Source: Cyclaneusma minus
Lineage: Eukaryota; Ascomycota; Leotiomycetes; Marthamycetales; Marthamycetaceae
Reading direction: 5' to 3'
Length of the DNA stretch: 64,000 bases
NCBI GenBank assembly: GCA_037179335.1
Contig: JAKZHN010000017.1
Coordinates: forward strand, 496,001 to 560,000
Part shown: in pieces, positions 23,426 to 34,686 of the stretch
Position numbering within the stretch: position 1 is the first letter of the stretch
Layout of the letters: every line of letters starts with the position of its first letter
Program-made: the position numbers and the translations under genes
The notes under the pieces: generated by a model
Databases searched by the model: none
The model's input: only the letters and a program-made list of their open reading frames with translations
What the model was told of the DNA's origin: nothing

Positions 23426-23892
23426 TGGAATTAGGCGGACTTGGTATGGGAATACTCATGTGCTGAATGCAACGGGGAGTGAGGACCGTTCTTAGCTCAG
23501 GTAGCTAAAACTAACAAGGAGGTTTGCGCTCTATATGGCCCATCATTCATGTGATTCTACCTAAGCGATATCTGATCCTGGTCTGTGCTAAGCTAGGTTT
23601 TCATGCATTGCTCAATTATTGGAGATGAACCAAATCATGAAGAGAATGTCAAATCACTGAGCCTATGAGGAGATACCAGATCATTGAGAATATGCTTGCA
23701 GAGTCATTGGAAAAATATAGTCACCAAGGGTAACCTAGCTTCCAGAATTCGCCAAATCACACTTCACAGTCACAGTATCGCTAACTGCAAGAATCTGTAG
23801 CGTTGTCATTTATCAATTCATGGGTATACTTCCATCCAGCTCTCCGTGCAACGATCCAAGCATCCCGCCCATCAATCATGGATCACAAGGTA
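23426..23892. other. intergenic between convergent genes, with decayed repeat
   Basis: About 470 bp between the 3' ends of two convergent genes. Segment 23615-23725 has phrases such as CAAATCACTGAG, CAGATCATTGAGAATATGC and GAGTCATTGG at roughly 20-bp intervals, probably a decayed relative of the 19-bp AATATT arrays. Confidence 0.4.
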
Positions 23893-25811
23893 TCAGGAAG
23901 CGCCAAACCCGCTCATTGAGGGCGTCTGACTAGCACCGCCCCTCAAATGCGCGCTCGACCCTTTAAACAAACTCTGCCAAATAAACGCCTCACTAAGCAA
24001 CAATTCAATATCCTTCTCGGTCCAGTTGCGCGTCGGCAACGCCTGCAGGAACATCATAACCTCTTGGAAATCCATCTTCACGAGCTTGTCCGACCATTTG
24101 ACGAGGAAGGCGGCGCAGACGTAGAGATGGAATTCGGAGAAGCCTTGTTCTTCGGCCTGGGGTTGGAGGGTCAGCAAACTGCATTTTCAAATGCTAGGAA
24201 GATGGTGGAGAATGGGAGCTTGGTGAAGGAAATGGGTGTATGACTTACCATATAAGTGTCCCACATGCGGATAGTGTTTTTCACACTTATTTCGCGCATC
24301 AGTAGACAGTTCATCCAGCGGAAACTGAACTGTATAAACTCGACGCCCTCTGACTCGAGATGCTTAGCAAGTGATGCATCAATCCTCGCCGTCAAATCGC
24401 GGAGAGCAGCGACCTGACGCTGTATACCCGGTTGTGCAAAGATATAGTTGTCTTGAATCCCGTCAAGGAGTTTCGTGAGACACCAGAAAGAATCTGCTTC
24501 CACAGCGTCTAAAACGGGTTTGGGCAACTGTCCGGGATCCATACCGCTCTCGATGTCTGAGTCGGCGATGTAGCTGGAGAGGAAGACTTGCCAGAAGGGC
24601 GTCACTAGGTCGTTAATTCCTTGTACGTAGCCGCTTGCTGGGTGCCTGACGGCCCAGACGTAGAGAATGCGCTCCAGTGAGCGTTGGGTTGCTTCGTAGC
24701 CGTAAAGTTCTAAGTGCGGGTTTGTTCGTGGAACGTCGATACTGATTTGATGCCATACGGCTTCGTCTAAACCTCGTGCCTTGCCGGTAGGCGTGGCATT
24801 GCTCCCTCCTCTTTCAAACGCTTGACGGACGCCCTCGAGATACTCTTTTCGCTTTCGTTCAAGGGTACTGACGCGTCGCTCGCTGCTTGTCGGTAGGTAG
24901 CCAAGAAGCAATTGCCATGTCATTGCCCGAACTTCCTCTGGTACCCCTGACCAGGCTAAAGCTCTCAGGTCGTTGATGGAGATTGTGCTGGCTTGTAATA
25001 TCTTTTTAAACTTGTTGATTCTTGTAATTCTGGCAGAATGGACATCAACTTCTTTTGGCGTGGCACTGGATGAAACTGGTGGGTGATTTATTAAGTGCAA
25101 TGAGTTTGCGGGATCTACAGCGGAAATTAGAATAGTGCGTTCTGGCGAGAGGGAGTTGAAGGGACTCACCACTGAGTATCTCCTTATATTGTGGGCGTAA
25201 TATCTTCCCTTCGCTCTTCTTCGGGGTTGGGTAACTTGGCTTTGGACGTTCAATAGCAATGTCTCCACTATCCGACAGTCGTCGCGGAGTCAAACCACCC
25301 CCTGTGTCTGTACCATATACCCAAGGGTCCTGACTGCTAACAGAAGAGGTGGATTTTTGCGTAGAGTTGCTTTTGGACTTGGCTTTGCGCTTCATGCTCG
25401 ATATACTGGGTAGGCCAAAATCGTCCCCGTCATCGTTATCCAGCCCATACTCATCATCAAGCTCATCGTCATCGTCTGCTGCAGTCCAGTCGTTATTCGT
25501 ATGGGAAATGAAGTCCGTATATGTCCTTCGAGGAGGAGAAGCCAATCCCCTCCTTGGGGATGTTTCCTTCCCAGAAGAAGACGGGGGACTTCTTGGTCGC
25601 GTTGCGCCGGACGAAAGAGATCTAGAGTATAATTAGAGAGATGTCGGTGGTCATAGTACTCGTGCATCACTAACAAAGAATCCAGCTTCAGCGCATCGGC
25701 GTGCGAGTATGATGCGCCAACCACGATATTTGGATCACGAGTGACTTTCTTCGGGTCAGGCTGGCTGCGGCCCCAGAAAGGCGACGCGGATCTGGAGTTC
25801 CTGTTAGACAT
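23893..25811 (-). CDS. GYP1: TBC-domain Rab GTPase-activating protein Gyp1
   Basis: Exons 25811-25675, 25621-25170, 25114-24249 and 24156-23893, 572 aa. GAP for Ypt1-class Rabs at the Golgi. N-terminal half is low-complexity and acidic (MSNRNSRSASPFWGRSQPDP...). The TBC domain starts near LRALAWSGVPEEVRAMTWQL; the catalytic Arg finger lies in ISIDVPRTNP and the Gln finger in YVQGINDL; the end is AEEQGFSEFHLYVCAAFLVK and LPTRNWTEKDIELLLSEAF. Introns of 53, 55 and 92 nt keep frame (DSL|SLSS, ILS|DPANS, TYM|AEEQG). A longer frame upstream to 25895 is probably 5' leader. Family assignment is firm by domain order and the FHLYVCAAFLVKW motif. Confidence 0.93.
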
Positions 25812-26494
25812 GGTTTTGGTCCAAGTCTTGGTAAAGTAGTCTAAACTCACCCAGTCCTGTCTGTAGTTCGCAAGAAAACAGTAGGCCGTCAGCATTATGG
25901 TCTTTGCAGTGGGATATAGCCAGAAACATTTGAGGCAAGAGGGGTGTCAACGGACCAACCTGCACCATTTCCTGTCGCCAACATTAGCCTGAATTCACAG
26001 AAAAATGATTCTTGGATTGATAGTCACCTGGGGAGCCGGCTTCTTCTGGCCATTGTTGCTGCCGAACATTCTCGCTTGAGCTGTTTGGCGTAGAAACACA
26101 AAGAGCTTCGAAGCTCAATGTTATGTACTTTACGGCTTTACCCCCAAGTTGTCGGTGTTGGGGCGCGCGACGGCCCGTTTCCGCCTTGCAGCCTTAACGC
26201 CCAGGCCCCCAGCACTAGCGCGTGCGACTTTGATCTCACAAGGAACGAGCGACGACCTCTGCCAATTTCCCGACCACTTCTTCCACCTTCGACCGCCGTC
26301 ATCATCTCCACCAAGATCGACTTAACGGACCGTTGACTTCGACTACGCAAACGTCCCGTGACTCAATTCATTTCCCACCGGCCGCCTTTCTCGCCTTGAA
26401 CCACTGGACTTGACAGTCGCTCCTCGGCGATCCTTGCGACCTCGAGACAGCTGAACCGACACGAGCACCTCTACTTCACACCACCACCACCAAG
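25812..26494. promoter_or_regulatory. divergent promoter, GYP1 / HRP1-like
   Basis: About 680 bp between divergent starts. Pyrimidine-rich tracts precede the + strand ATG at 26495. Spliced 5' leaders are possible on the GYP1 side (GGTGAGTTT near 25846). No TATA box or repeat. Confidence 0.45.
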
Positions 26495-29400
26495 ATGGCT
26501 GAGCCCGACAACCTTGAGGAAGATCTCTTCGCTGATCTGTGAGTGCTATCTTCATTGCTTCACTCTCGGGACGAGTTGCCGGCCAGCCTTGCTGCAGGTT
26601 GTCGTCTTGCCCGAGTCACCCACACCTCTTCACCCGCACTCGGTCGCAAATACTGACGCTCACTCTAGCTACGCCGACGACGAGGAGACAAAGGCACCGC
26701 CACCGGTCACAGAGACGAAGCCCGAGCCAGCTGTAGTGAATGGCGCAAATGAAACAAAGGATGAAGACGTAGCCCCGGAGCCACCAAAGCAGGAAGAGGA
26801 TACCCAGATGTTTAACAACGACCACAACGACAACAACAATGATGAGGATGACGACGATGACATCGACTTCAATCTTGGCGGCAACAGCAACGATTACAGT
26901 GCACCGCCCGCCCAAGACGCACATGGTCCGGGCATCAAAGAAGATGGGTAAGTTCATATTTCGTTTCCCTTTATTTCATTTGAATCGACTTATCACAGTG
27001 CTGCGCCACGGTGTCGCTATTGGAGTTCTGGACAGTCTGGGAAAGACTGCCAAACAAAGACCAAGGAAGGCGAGATGCTTGAATGCTTCGTGTATGGCAT
27101 CGGAGGTGCTGGGATTTGATACGCGCCGATGGCGTCTGCGATGTTAGCGTTTTCGGGACTGGCAAATGGAAGAAGGCGTGGTGCAATGATCAATGGCGTT
27201 GCTGCGCGATTGGGCTGGGAATTTATGCGGAGCAAAGACCCAACCTTGGAAGCGTGCAAGGATGTACCACCCGGTCAATCAAACACAAGAGTACTGGAAA
27301 CTGAGCTGGACTCGACGAAAACGCATAATCAAACAGACGAGACACATGGATTCCGAGGAAGCTGGCAGAAGAAGAGCAGGGGAGCGAGTGGCGCGAATGG
27401 AGCAAGCAAACTATTTCGCCTCGGAGCATACATACATACTACGCCCTACAACACCAGCTAGAGCCAAGCCTATCTACTCTCTACATAGCGAGATAGCCTC
27501 CTGTTGAGATAATCTTCATAGATCGGCAGACAGAAGCATAGGCTGGGGGAAGCGGATAGCGCTCACGACCAGCCAGTTGTCTACCTAGCATCACGATAGC
27601 AAGAAACACGATTACTGCGGATTTCTTGTGTTGTCATTCCCTGCATGACTTGCAAGAATACTTGAGCTGGATGCTATGCTTGCCACGCGGCCCCTCGCAG
27701 AAATCTGGCTGGGGAAAAGCTCTGCACAGAGCAGAAGAAAGCATTCGCCAAGGCGTCCCTGACAGTTTCCACGATGGGACGTCTTTGCTTTTGTGTAGCT
27801 TCTGAGGCATGGAACCACAAATACTCGGTAGAGGGGAAAATGTCTGATATTTGTGCGGAGGAAAGCGTACGGCGGCGCCCCGAGTAATAGGTTCTGCGGC
27901 AAGCCAGCGAGTGGAAGTTCTGGGAGGGAACAAGAAAAAGCTCGCCAGTGCACATCGTCGGGAAGTCTTGGGATGGACGACTTATGGAGGCTTGGGGTCG
28001 TCAGCTCAGCGCCTCTTGCGCTTTTCGCTTTTAATGTCATGTTTCATAGTTGGGGAAGATACAAAATGCTGACCAAAATTTTTCATGCTTTAGAAAGATG
28101 TTCATTGGCGGACTGAACTGGGAGACTACAGACCGTAAGCTATATTTCACGTGCCATTAGCTTTCATATAACTGACAATATGTGAATCACAGAATCGCTC
28201 AGAGATTACTTTTCGCAATTCGGCGATGTCCTTGAATGCACCGTGATGCGCGATGGAGCTTCCGGCCGCTCGAGAGGTTTCGGTTTCCTCACGTTCAAGG
28301 ATGCGAAGACAGTCAACATCGTGATGGTTAAGGAGCACTACCTTGACGGCAAAATCGTGAGTTTTCCGCCCCTTTCTCCAACATCCCTATTTGCTTTCCC
28401 ATTCTTATATGTCGCCGTCATCAAACTACCTCTCTAATCTTCCTCCTTTTTCACTGACTACAAACACGCCAAACTCACCAACAATAAACTAACATTCCAC
28501 CAGATCGACCCCAAGCGAGCCATCCCCCGCGATGAGCAGGAACGCACCTCTAAGATCTTTGTCGGCGGTGTCAGCCAAGATGCCACAGAGCAAGACTTCA
28601 AGGAGTTCTTCATGCAGTTCGGACGCGTCATTGATGCCACACTCATGATGGACAAAGACACCGGCCGCCCACGTGGTTTCGGTTTCGTCACCTTTGATTC
28701 AGAAGCTGCCGTCGATCACTGTCTCGAAGGACCCCTCGAGATCCTGGGCAAGCCGATTGAAGTCAAGAAGGCTCAGCCGAGGGGCAACATGCGTGAGGAT
28801 GAGGACGGCGGAGGTAGGGGTGGACGCGGCGGACGCGGTGGCTTTGGTAAAGGGGGAAGAGGAGGTTTCAATGGTGGTGGACATGGTGGGGATGATGGCA
28901 ATGGAAATGGGGGTGGTATGCCGGGCATGATGGGCATGGGACAGGGTGGCATGAGCGGACAGATGATGGCTCAGCAGTGGCAGCGCATGCAGCAGTACAT
29001 CGCCATGATGCAGCAGCAGGTGATGGCCGGACGAGGCATGAACCCAGCTATGATGGCGCAGATGGCTCAGATGCAGCAGATGCAAGCTATGCAAGCACAG
29101 ATGGTCGCCGCTCAGGGCCAAGGTGCACGTAGCCAGAGTCCGCAGAGCCCGAACGGAGGCGGACCTGCGGCGATGGCCATGGGCATGGGTGGTATGAATC
29201 CAGCCATGATGCAGCAGATGATGGCGATGCAGCAAGCTCAGGCTCAAGCACAGGGAATGGGTGGAAATGGCTTCAATGGCGGCGGCGGCCCCAATGCTGG
29301 CGGCAGTGCAAGTGGTCAAGGAGGCAGCAACCCCGGTGGACGGATCGGCACGCCTGGATACAACGCCTACGAGCAGCAGATGTTCGAGCAGCAGAAGTAC

Positions 29401-29739
29401 GAGCAACAGCAAGCACGCCGCGCCGCCAGAGACCCTGCTACCAACTATGGCGGCGGCGGTTATGGTATGGGCGGTCCGACCAGCTGGGAGGGCATGTATG
29501 ATGACGTGCCGCAGCCGAATATTGGGGGAGTCGGTGGTGGCGGAGGCGGACATGGAGGACGAGGAGGAGGCCATGGCGGAAGACAGAACAGGGGCTCGGC
29601 CACGCCAGTCAGTGGACCGCAGAGCGCACCGCCAGCCAATGCTCCCACGGGTCCGAAGAACGCTGGCAAGCCGGGTGCCAACTACCGTGGTGGCGGACGG
29701 GGTGGCAACAGAGGCTATCATCCTTATGCTCGCGGCTGA
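26495..29739 (+). CDS. HRP1: Hrp1/Nab4-like hnRNP with two RRMs
   Basis: Exons 26495-26538, 26669-26947, 28094-28134, 28193-28356 and 28504-29739, 587 aa. Acidic, Asn/Asp-rich N-terminus (MAEPDNLEEDLFADL). Two RRMs: RNP2 MFIGGL with RNP1 RGFGFLTF, then IFVGGV with RGFGFVTF, linked by DPKRAIPRDEQERTSK, the classic Hrp1/Musashi-type linker. The C-terminus is Gly/Met/Gln-rich with RGG repeats (GRGGRGGRGGFGKGGRGG; many MMQQ). Hrp1 binds UA-rich elements for mRNA 3'-end cleavage and shuttles with mRNA (family knowledge). Splice joins: DL|YADDEE, EDG|KMFIGG, TTD|QSLRDYF, GKI|IDPKRA. Intron 2 is 1146 nt, far above the others here, and may contain regulatory or alternative exons. Confidence 0.93.
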
Positions 29740-31181
29740 GGGCTACGTCAAATAAAGGGCACCGCTGCTTGACCGAGCTTTCTCGATCTAAAGACAGCTT
29801 CTTTCATCGGCATCTCGAACTGCACCTGTTTCAGGAACCTAGTCATCGGAGCTCTACCACCGAGGTTCACTGGAAGGTACAGACAACGCCCCTCCGAACC
29901 TTCGTCAGCCGGACATCATCGAAAGACCGGATACGCCGAACGCAGCAGGAAAAACTCTCTTTCTTACTTGTACAATATTCAGCTAAGGTACTAGGCGCTG
30001 CAACAGTCTCCCTCGAGACGCAGAGCTCACATGCTTCGCGATCATTTCATTTCCTTTCAAGTCAGACATCTCAGATGCATTTGCTGCGTTTTCCGGGCCC
30101 GGAAACCCGCCTATCACGAAATTCTTCTCGTGGCTTTACCCCGGCCTTTCTTGCTTGCTCTAGGACTGGTTAGGCATGCGCATACAGGATTTCGGAAGGG
30201 CGTTTTGCTACCATTCGGCAGTATAGCTGGTTTCATAACAAAATGCAAATTCCAAGGGTTACGAGAGATAGTTTACTGGGTAGTGAGCATATGTTGTGAT
30301 TGTGAAATCTGCCCGTGTATCGTAGTCGTCGGAGTCCGCGGTTGAGCTTGATACGTAGGTACCTGGACGGAAAGGGCTGATGTACAGGCCCACAGATTTC
30401 AAGAGGAGCAAAAATACAAAATGCTGATACTAGCAAACGGACTGGCCACATCTCCTAGGCTTAGGTACGGTCTAACGCGGGCAGAAGAGCTATGTTCGAC
30501 TCAAAAGTCAAAAGACGAGATGGGAGAATGAGTAAAATGGCCTAACAGGGAGAGAAGAGCCGTTGCCGAGAGTGAACAAGATGAAAGAGGACGGGAAAGA
30601 CGTAGAGATGAGGGATTCAGGAAACTTTAAAGATCAATGAACCACTCACCCGACTTTGGTACATACGTTATACAAATTCACAGCAAAAACTAGATATCAC
30701 CAAGTTGTTGTGATGGTTCAAGTGGTACCTTGTACCCTTGATCGACATGACCGAAACCGATAATATAAATTGGCAGAAGATGTGACATCCTTCAGCCTGG
30801 CCTTTTTGCTCGCAAGTTCAATCCATCCATGTCAGGCGCATTATGCATAGGTGGTACTTTTTGCCTTTTGTTTTCCTGTTTTGATCTTCTACCACCCCTT
30901 TTCTCCCCGACTCTCAGTGTTACGTTTTTCCGGGCAGGCTGGGCTGGAAGTCAGGAGTCGGCTTGGAGCCTTGGGTGGGGACTTGCTAGTTAGACCATTG
31001 CCATGTCCAAAACATGTAGCAACTTAACCGACAAAACTCTATATGTACCTGTATTGAACCCGTTTGGAGCTACGTCGCACATTGGCATTAAACACTCAGG
31101 AGTCATTGAAAGCACCGAGTAATGGGGCTTGGCTTTCGTACATCATCGCAATTGATTAGACTAAGAGACAGCTATTATGTC
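29740..31181. other. long intergenic between convergent genes
   Basis: About 1.4 kb between the HRP1-like and SDR 3' ends. It should hold a long 3' UTR. Small frames only; no recognisable protein or RNA gene. Contains GTAGGTACCTGG near 30354. Confidence 0.45.
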
Positions 31182-32033
31182 TCACACCCTTCCAGTACTC
31201 TGCACCAACCCTCCATCAACCACAATCTCCGTCCCAGTAACATAGCCCGCCTCATCGCTCACAAGAAACAACGCCGCATTAGCCACATCCCAAGCCGTTC
31301 CCATCCTACCCATAGGAACCTGTTGATCCCTAATCTTACAAAAATCCTCATGATCACCACCGTGATATTTATCAGCCAGACTCTTCACCAACGGTGTATT
31401 AATCAACCCCGGCACCACAGTATTCATCCTCACTCCCTTTTCCGCATAAATGACAGCCGTCGCTCGCGTAAATCCTAGGATTGCGGCTTTGGTGGCTGAA
31501 TATGCTACCTGTGGCTTGCCGATGTAGCGGAGCCCGGCGACAGAGGAAATATTCACGATGGCACCGCCATGAGGGGAGGTCTGGGAGCACATGATTGGTA
31601 GCACGAGGTGGGTGGTGAGATAGACAGATTTCAGATTGACGTCTACTTGCGAATCCCACGTTTCTTCGCTCATGCTTGCTGGATCGCCGGGTGCAGATCG
31701 GCCTACATTGTTGACTAGAATGTCGATGCGGCCGTGCTTTTCCATGCAGGCGTCGACGAACAATTTCATGGAAGAAGAGGAAGTGGCGTTGGCTTGCATG
31801 ACTGTGATGGAGCAGGAGGGAGTGTCGGCGAGGATGATCGATTTTGAGGTTTCGGCAGCGGAGATGGAGAGATCGCAGCCGAACAGTGTGGCTCCTTGGC
31901 GAGCAAATAGTGTGGCGATTGCGAGACCATTACCCCAGCCTTCGGAGATGCAGCCGATGCCAGTGAGGAGGACGATACGGCTGGTAAGATCGTGGATTCT
32001 GGGAGGCTTGGGAGGTGCTTTTAAGGTAGTCAT
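31182..32033 (-). CDS. Short-chain dehydrogenase/reductase
   Basis: Single exon, 283 aa. Classical SDR: NAD(P)-binding glycine loop in VLLTGIGCISEGWGNGLA (an extended variant of TGxxxGxG), NNVGR in DILVNNVGRSA, catalytic Ser in IVNISSVAGL, and YSATK as the YxxxK active site, then PGLINTPL and C-terminal GTEIVVDGG. The oxidised substrate cannot be told. The enzyme resembles bacterial-type FabG-like SDRs (2,5-diketo/3-oxoacyl group) common in fungi as xenobiotic or sugar-alcohol reductases. No intron. The upstream region carries a short AATATT-type array. Confidence 0.88.
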   Translation of the reverse strand: MTTLKAPPKPPRIHDLTSRIVLLTGIGCISEGWGNGLAIATLFARQGATLFGCDLSISAAETSKSIILADTPSCSITVMQANATSSSSMKLFVDACMEKHGRIDILVNNVGRSAPGDPASMSEETWDSQVDVNLKSVYLTTHLVLPIMCSQTSPHGGAIVNISSVAGLRYIGKPQVAYSATKAAILGFTRATAVIYAEKGVRMNTVVPGLINTPLVKSLADKYHGGDHEDFCKIRDQQVPMGRMGTAWDVANAALFLVSDEAGYVTGTEIVVDGGLVQSTGRV

Positions 32034-32371
32034 AGTGAAGACGACGATTTGATGAAAGAGATGGGGAACGGAGAGAATGCCGCAGGAGGTACGAGAGTTG
32101 GACTGGTTCGACTTGTAGTTTAATTTATTGTGGTTTGCCGAGGATTCTTAAACATTGTGGATATTTGCAGTGACTTGGGATCCTAATCACTGTGAACAAC
32201 CTGATTACTGGGAATATTCCCATTGAAGTATTTGGATCTTTAGCGGGGTGCAGGTTTTCGGTGGATATCTACCGAGCTTCCGAGTCGGTAGAAGTTTGTT
32301 GGAAGGCCGAGTAACGTCCGAGAAGAGAGATACGTGAAAGTCGTAATTAGATATTGGTAGACAGACAGAGC
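32034..32371. promoter_or_regulatory. SDR promoter region with short repeat array
   Basis: 338 bp between the UTP15 stop and the SDR start, both on the reverse strand. Contains the array at about 32155-32245. Confidence 0.45.
32155..32275. repeat. short AATATT-type array upstream of SDR
   Basis: About four degenerate units: GGATATTTGCAGTGACTTG, GGATCCTAATCACTGT, GAACAACCTGATTACTG, GGAATATTCCCATTGAAG. The sequence CGGGGTGCAGGTTTTCGGTGG just to the right resembles the right end of the element at 39377-39609, suggesting a truncated copy. Confidence 0.5.
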
Positions 32372-33979
32372 TCAAGGCGGTGGCGTTATCAGCATCTCCA
32401 ACATAGCACGCACTTGTATGGCCTGCTGGCTCCTTTCCACCTCCCGACTGACCTCCAGATGCATATCATGGAAAGTAGCTTGCAAGTCCGGGCTGCCTCC
32501 AACGTGCTCCGCATACAGGTCGAACAGAATCAGTCCGACGTCAACACAAAGTTCGACATATCTCGGATCCTTAATGTACTTCAGGATCCATTTCAACGCT
32601 GGCTGCATCGAGACCTCGTCCCTTCCTTGCAAAGCTGCTCGTAGAGCACTTCGATGTCGCAGAGCCTTGAGAAGTGTCAGCATGATGGTCGGGCTGTAGT
32701 CATCTCGTGCAAGCACGTAATCCAGCGCTTGTGCGTATCTGGCGTTCCTAAGATCCTGCTCCCATGGAGTTTCTTTCGCGCGCTTTTTCCGCTCGTTGGG
32801 TTCGATAATGACTTCCACCCCCTCGCCCGTGAAGTCCTTTCCTCGCAGCGCTTTCTCAATACCACTCGTGCGCTTCCTTTTCTTCTTGTCGAAGTCGTCT
32901 GTCCTGCCCTCGATGAGAGCTTGCATCTCTTTCTCCTTCTCCTTCTCCCTGACCTTCTGCTGTCCAGTCAATCTCGTCCTGATAGACAAGATGCCCGACT
33001 GCATGCCAACCACCAGATGCCTGTCCTCGCGAGCCGCTCCAGAACTAATGACATTGACAGCCAGCACTGGGCTTGGGTATTTCGATCCGGCAACCACGTT
33101 CCAGCTGGCGGTCTCAAACATCTTGACATGACCGTCCAGTCCACCACTAACCAGTCTCGTGTTATTCGATGCCAAACACAAGCTCGTAACGGTCTTCTGG
33201 TGATTCTTGATCAAGTGTAACGGCTTGCCTGCAACAAGATCAAGCACTGAGATCTGATTATCGGCAGCCGCAAGCACAGTGGTGCCAGTCGGCATAGGCA
33301 ACACAGCTTCCACCGGCGCCGCATGCTTGAACACCATTGCGGCTCTAACCGGCACACGAGGATCCCATAACCTGACCGTCTCATCGTAACTTCCGGAGAT
33401 AATCATATTCGACATACTGCCGGGCATGAAAGTACCACACCGCACGTAATCTGTGTGTCCTTGGAATGTCCGCGTGCTGCTTCCACTCGGCAGATCCCAC
33501 AGTCGTACGGTTCGATCGTCGGAAGCGCTCATAAGGGTCGTCGTTTCGTTCGGCGAGAACTTGGTCGTCCATACCGGCTGCTTGTGCTCCTCCCATGTCT
33601 TCAAGATAGCGCGCGAGTTGACGTCGAATACCTGTATCTTGCCGGAGTCGTCTCCCGCAACCATGACCCGTCCATCTCGGCGGATCTCTCCAGAATGCGC
33701 AATGTCGGAAAACCGGGTGATGGTCTTCACCAACTTTCGCGTCCGGATGGAGAAGATCTGCACTCTTGTTCCGGTCGTCGCAACGAAGTAGTCATTCGTA
33801 GACGGCAGCAGCGGGTTATTTGGCGGCGCTGGGAAGGTGATGGATGTGACGGGATTCGAGGTGGGCGAGGGAACGATCTGTTGCGATTTGAAGGATTTCC
33901 AGTAGTGCTGGTCGGGCGTTGCAGGCGAGGGACCCTGGGGCAGTTTCACCTGCTGGAGCTTCTGTATCTCGGCGGCCAT
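32372..33979 (-). CDS. UTP15: Utp15, small-subunit processome WD40 protein
   Basis: Single exon, 535 aa. N-terminal WD40 propeller (about residues 40-350) with HYWKSFKSQQIVPSPTSNPV, DIAHSGEIRRDGRVMVAGDD, WTTKFSPNETTTLMSASDDR, VRLWDLPSGSSTRTFQGHTD and SGSYDETVRLWD. The C-terminal UTP15_C domain follows a Lys-rich linker: ALDYVLARDDYSPTIMLTLL, KALRHRSALRAALQGRD and PALKWILKYIKDPRYVELC. Member of the t-UTP/UtpA subcomplex that binds the 5' end of pre-rRNA and helps rDNA transcription in the nucleolus (family knowledge). Length is normal for the family. Confidence 0.95.
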   Translation of the reverse strand: MAAEIQKLQQVKLPQGPSPATPDQHYWKSFKSQQIVPSPTSNPVTSITFPAPPNNPLLPSTNDYFVATTGTRVQIFSIRTRKLVKTITRFSDIAHSGEIRRDGRVMVAGDDSGKIQVFDVNSRAILKTWEEHKQPVWTTKFSPNETTTLMSASDDRTVRLWDLPSGSSTRTFQGHTDYVRCGTFMPGSMSNMIISGSYDETVRLWDPRVPVRAAMVFKHAAPVEAVLPMPTGTTVLAAADNQISVLDLVAGKPLHLIKNHQKTVTSLCLASNNTRLVSGGLDGHVKMFETASWNVVAGSKYPSPVLAVNVISSGAAREDRHLVVGMQSGILSIRTRLTGQQKVREKEKEKEMQALIEGRTDDFDKKKRKRTSGIEKALRGKDFTGEGVEVIIEPNERKKRAKETPWEQDLRNARYAQALDYVLARDDYSPTIMLTLLKALRHRSALRAALQGRDEVSMQPALKWILKYIKDPRYVELCVDVGLILFDLYAEHVGGSPDLQATFHDMHLEVSREVERSQQAIQVRAMLEMLITPPP

Positions 33980-34686
33980 CTTTGATCTGCTGTGAGAATT
34001 GGCTGCGCAACATGCGATATCGAGGCGGTGCAGCAGCGGAGAGTGGAAGCTGGTCGACTCGTCGAGAGATTCAGAAAAAGGTCGAGTGGTGGAATCTTTT
34101 CTGCGAGGCTATTTTTCGCGCGGCCGCTAGCGTAAACTTGCCGGCTCTGGTGGTGCAGCCCGTTAAAGCAGCGGTGGCGCTGGGGCCGTCTCTCCCTGAG
34201 CTCCCCTCAGGACATGTGAAATCAGCAAACACAGAACAAAATACAAGGACAAGACTGAGAACCAGACTCAACCAGTCAGTCAGCGGATGGGCTAAAGTGT
34301 GCAGTGTTTCATTTTCACATATATTACAAGTGGTCATTTGAGCCAGTGAAATTTGGGACTTATGCTTCGTTCCACTTCGCAGTTCGCCATGCTTTGATAT
34401 ACCGTACCTATACTCTACAAATACAGTACAAATGCCATCCTCCTCGGAGAGACATTGCAGAACACCTTGTGTCCTTGGCCCATATCTATGCGCAATACCC
34501 TCTATATCCATGACCCTTCCAGAACGCCCGATTGCAGATGAACCAATTTGTACCGTACTCAATTGACCCTTTCCTGCTGATCCATAGTTCATCGCATGCT
34601 TATGCCCAACCGCCCTCCTCCCGTTGCAAAAATTCAAAAACGCCACCCTGTATTTTACTCTCACTCTCAGCTCTCAGCTGATCCGC
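33980..34686. other. intergenic, UTP15 promoter / C2 gene 3' flank
   Basis: About 700 bp. A reverse frame at 34071-34664 has no motifs and probably is a chance frame. No repeats. Confidence 0.45.

Noticed and set aside
28699..29721. 340-codon reverse frame
   Set aside because: Mirror of the Gly/Met/Gln-rich tail of the Hrp1-like gene; repetitive codons keep it open.
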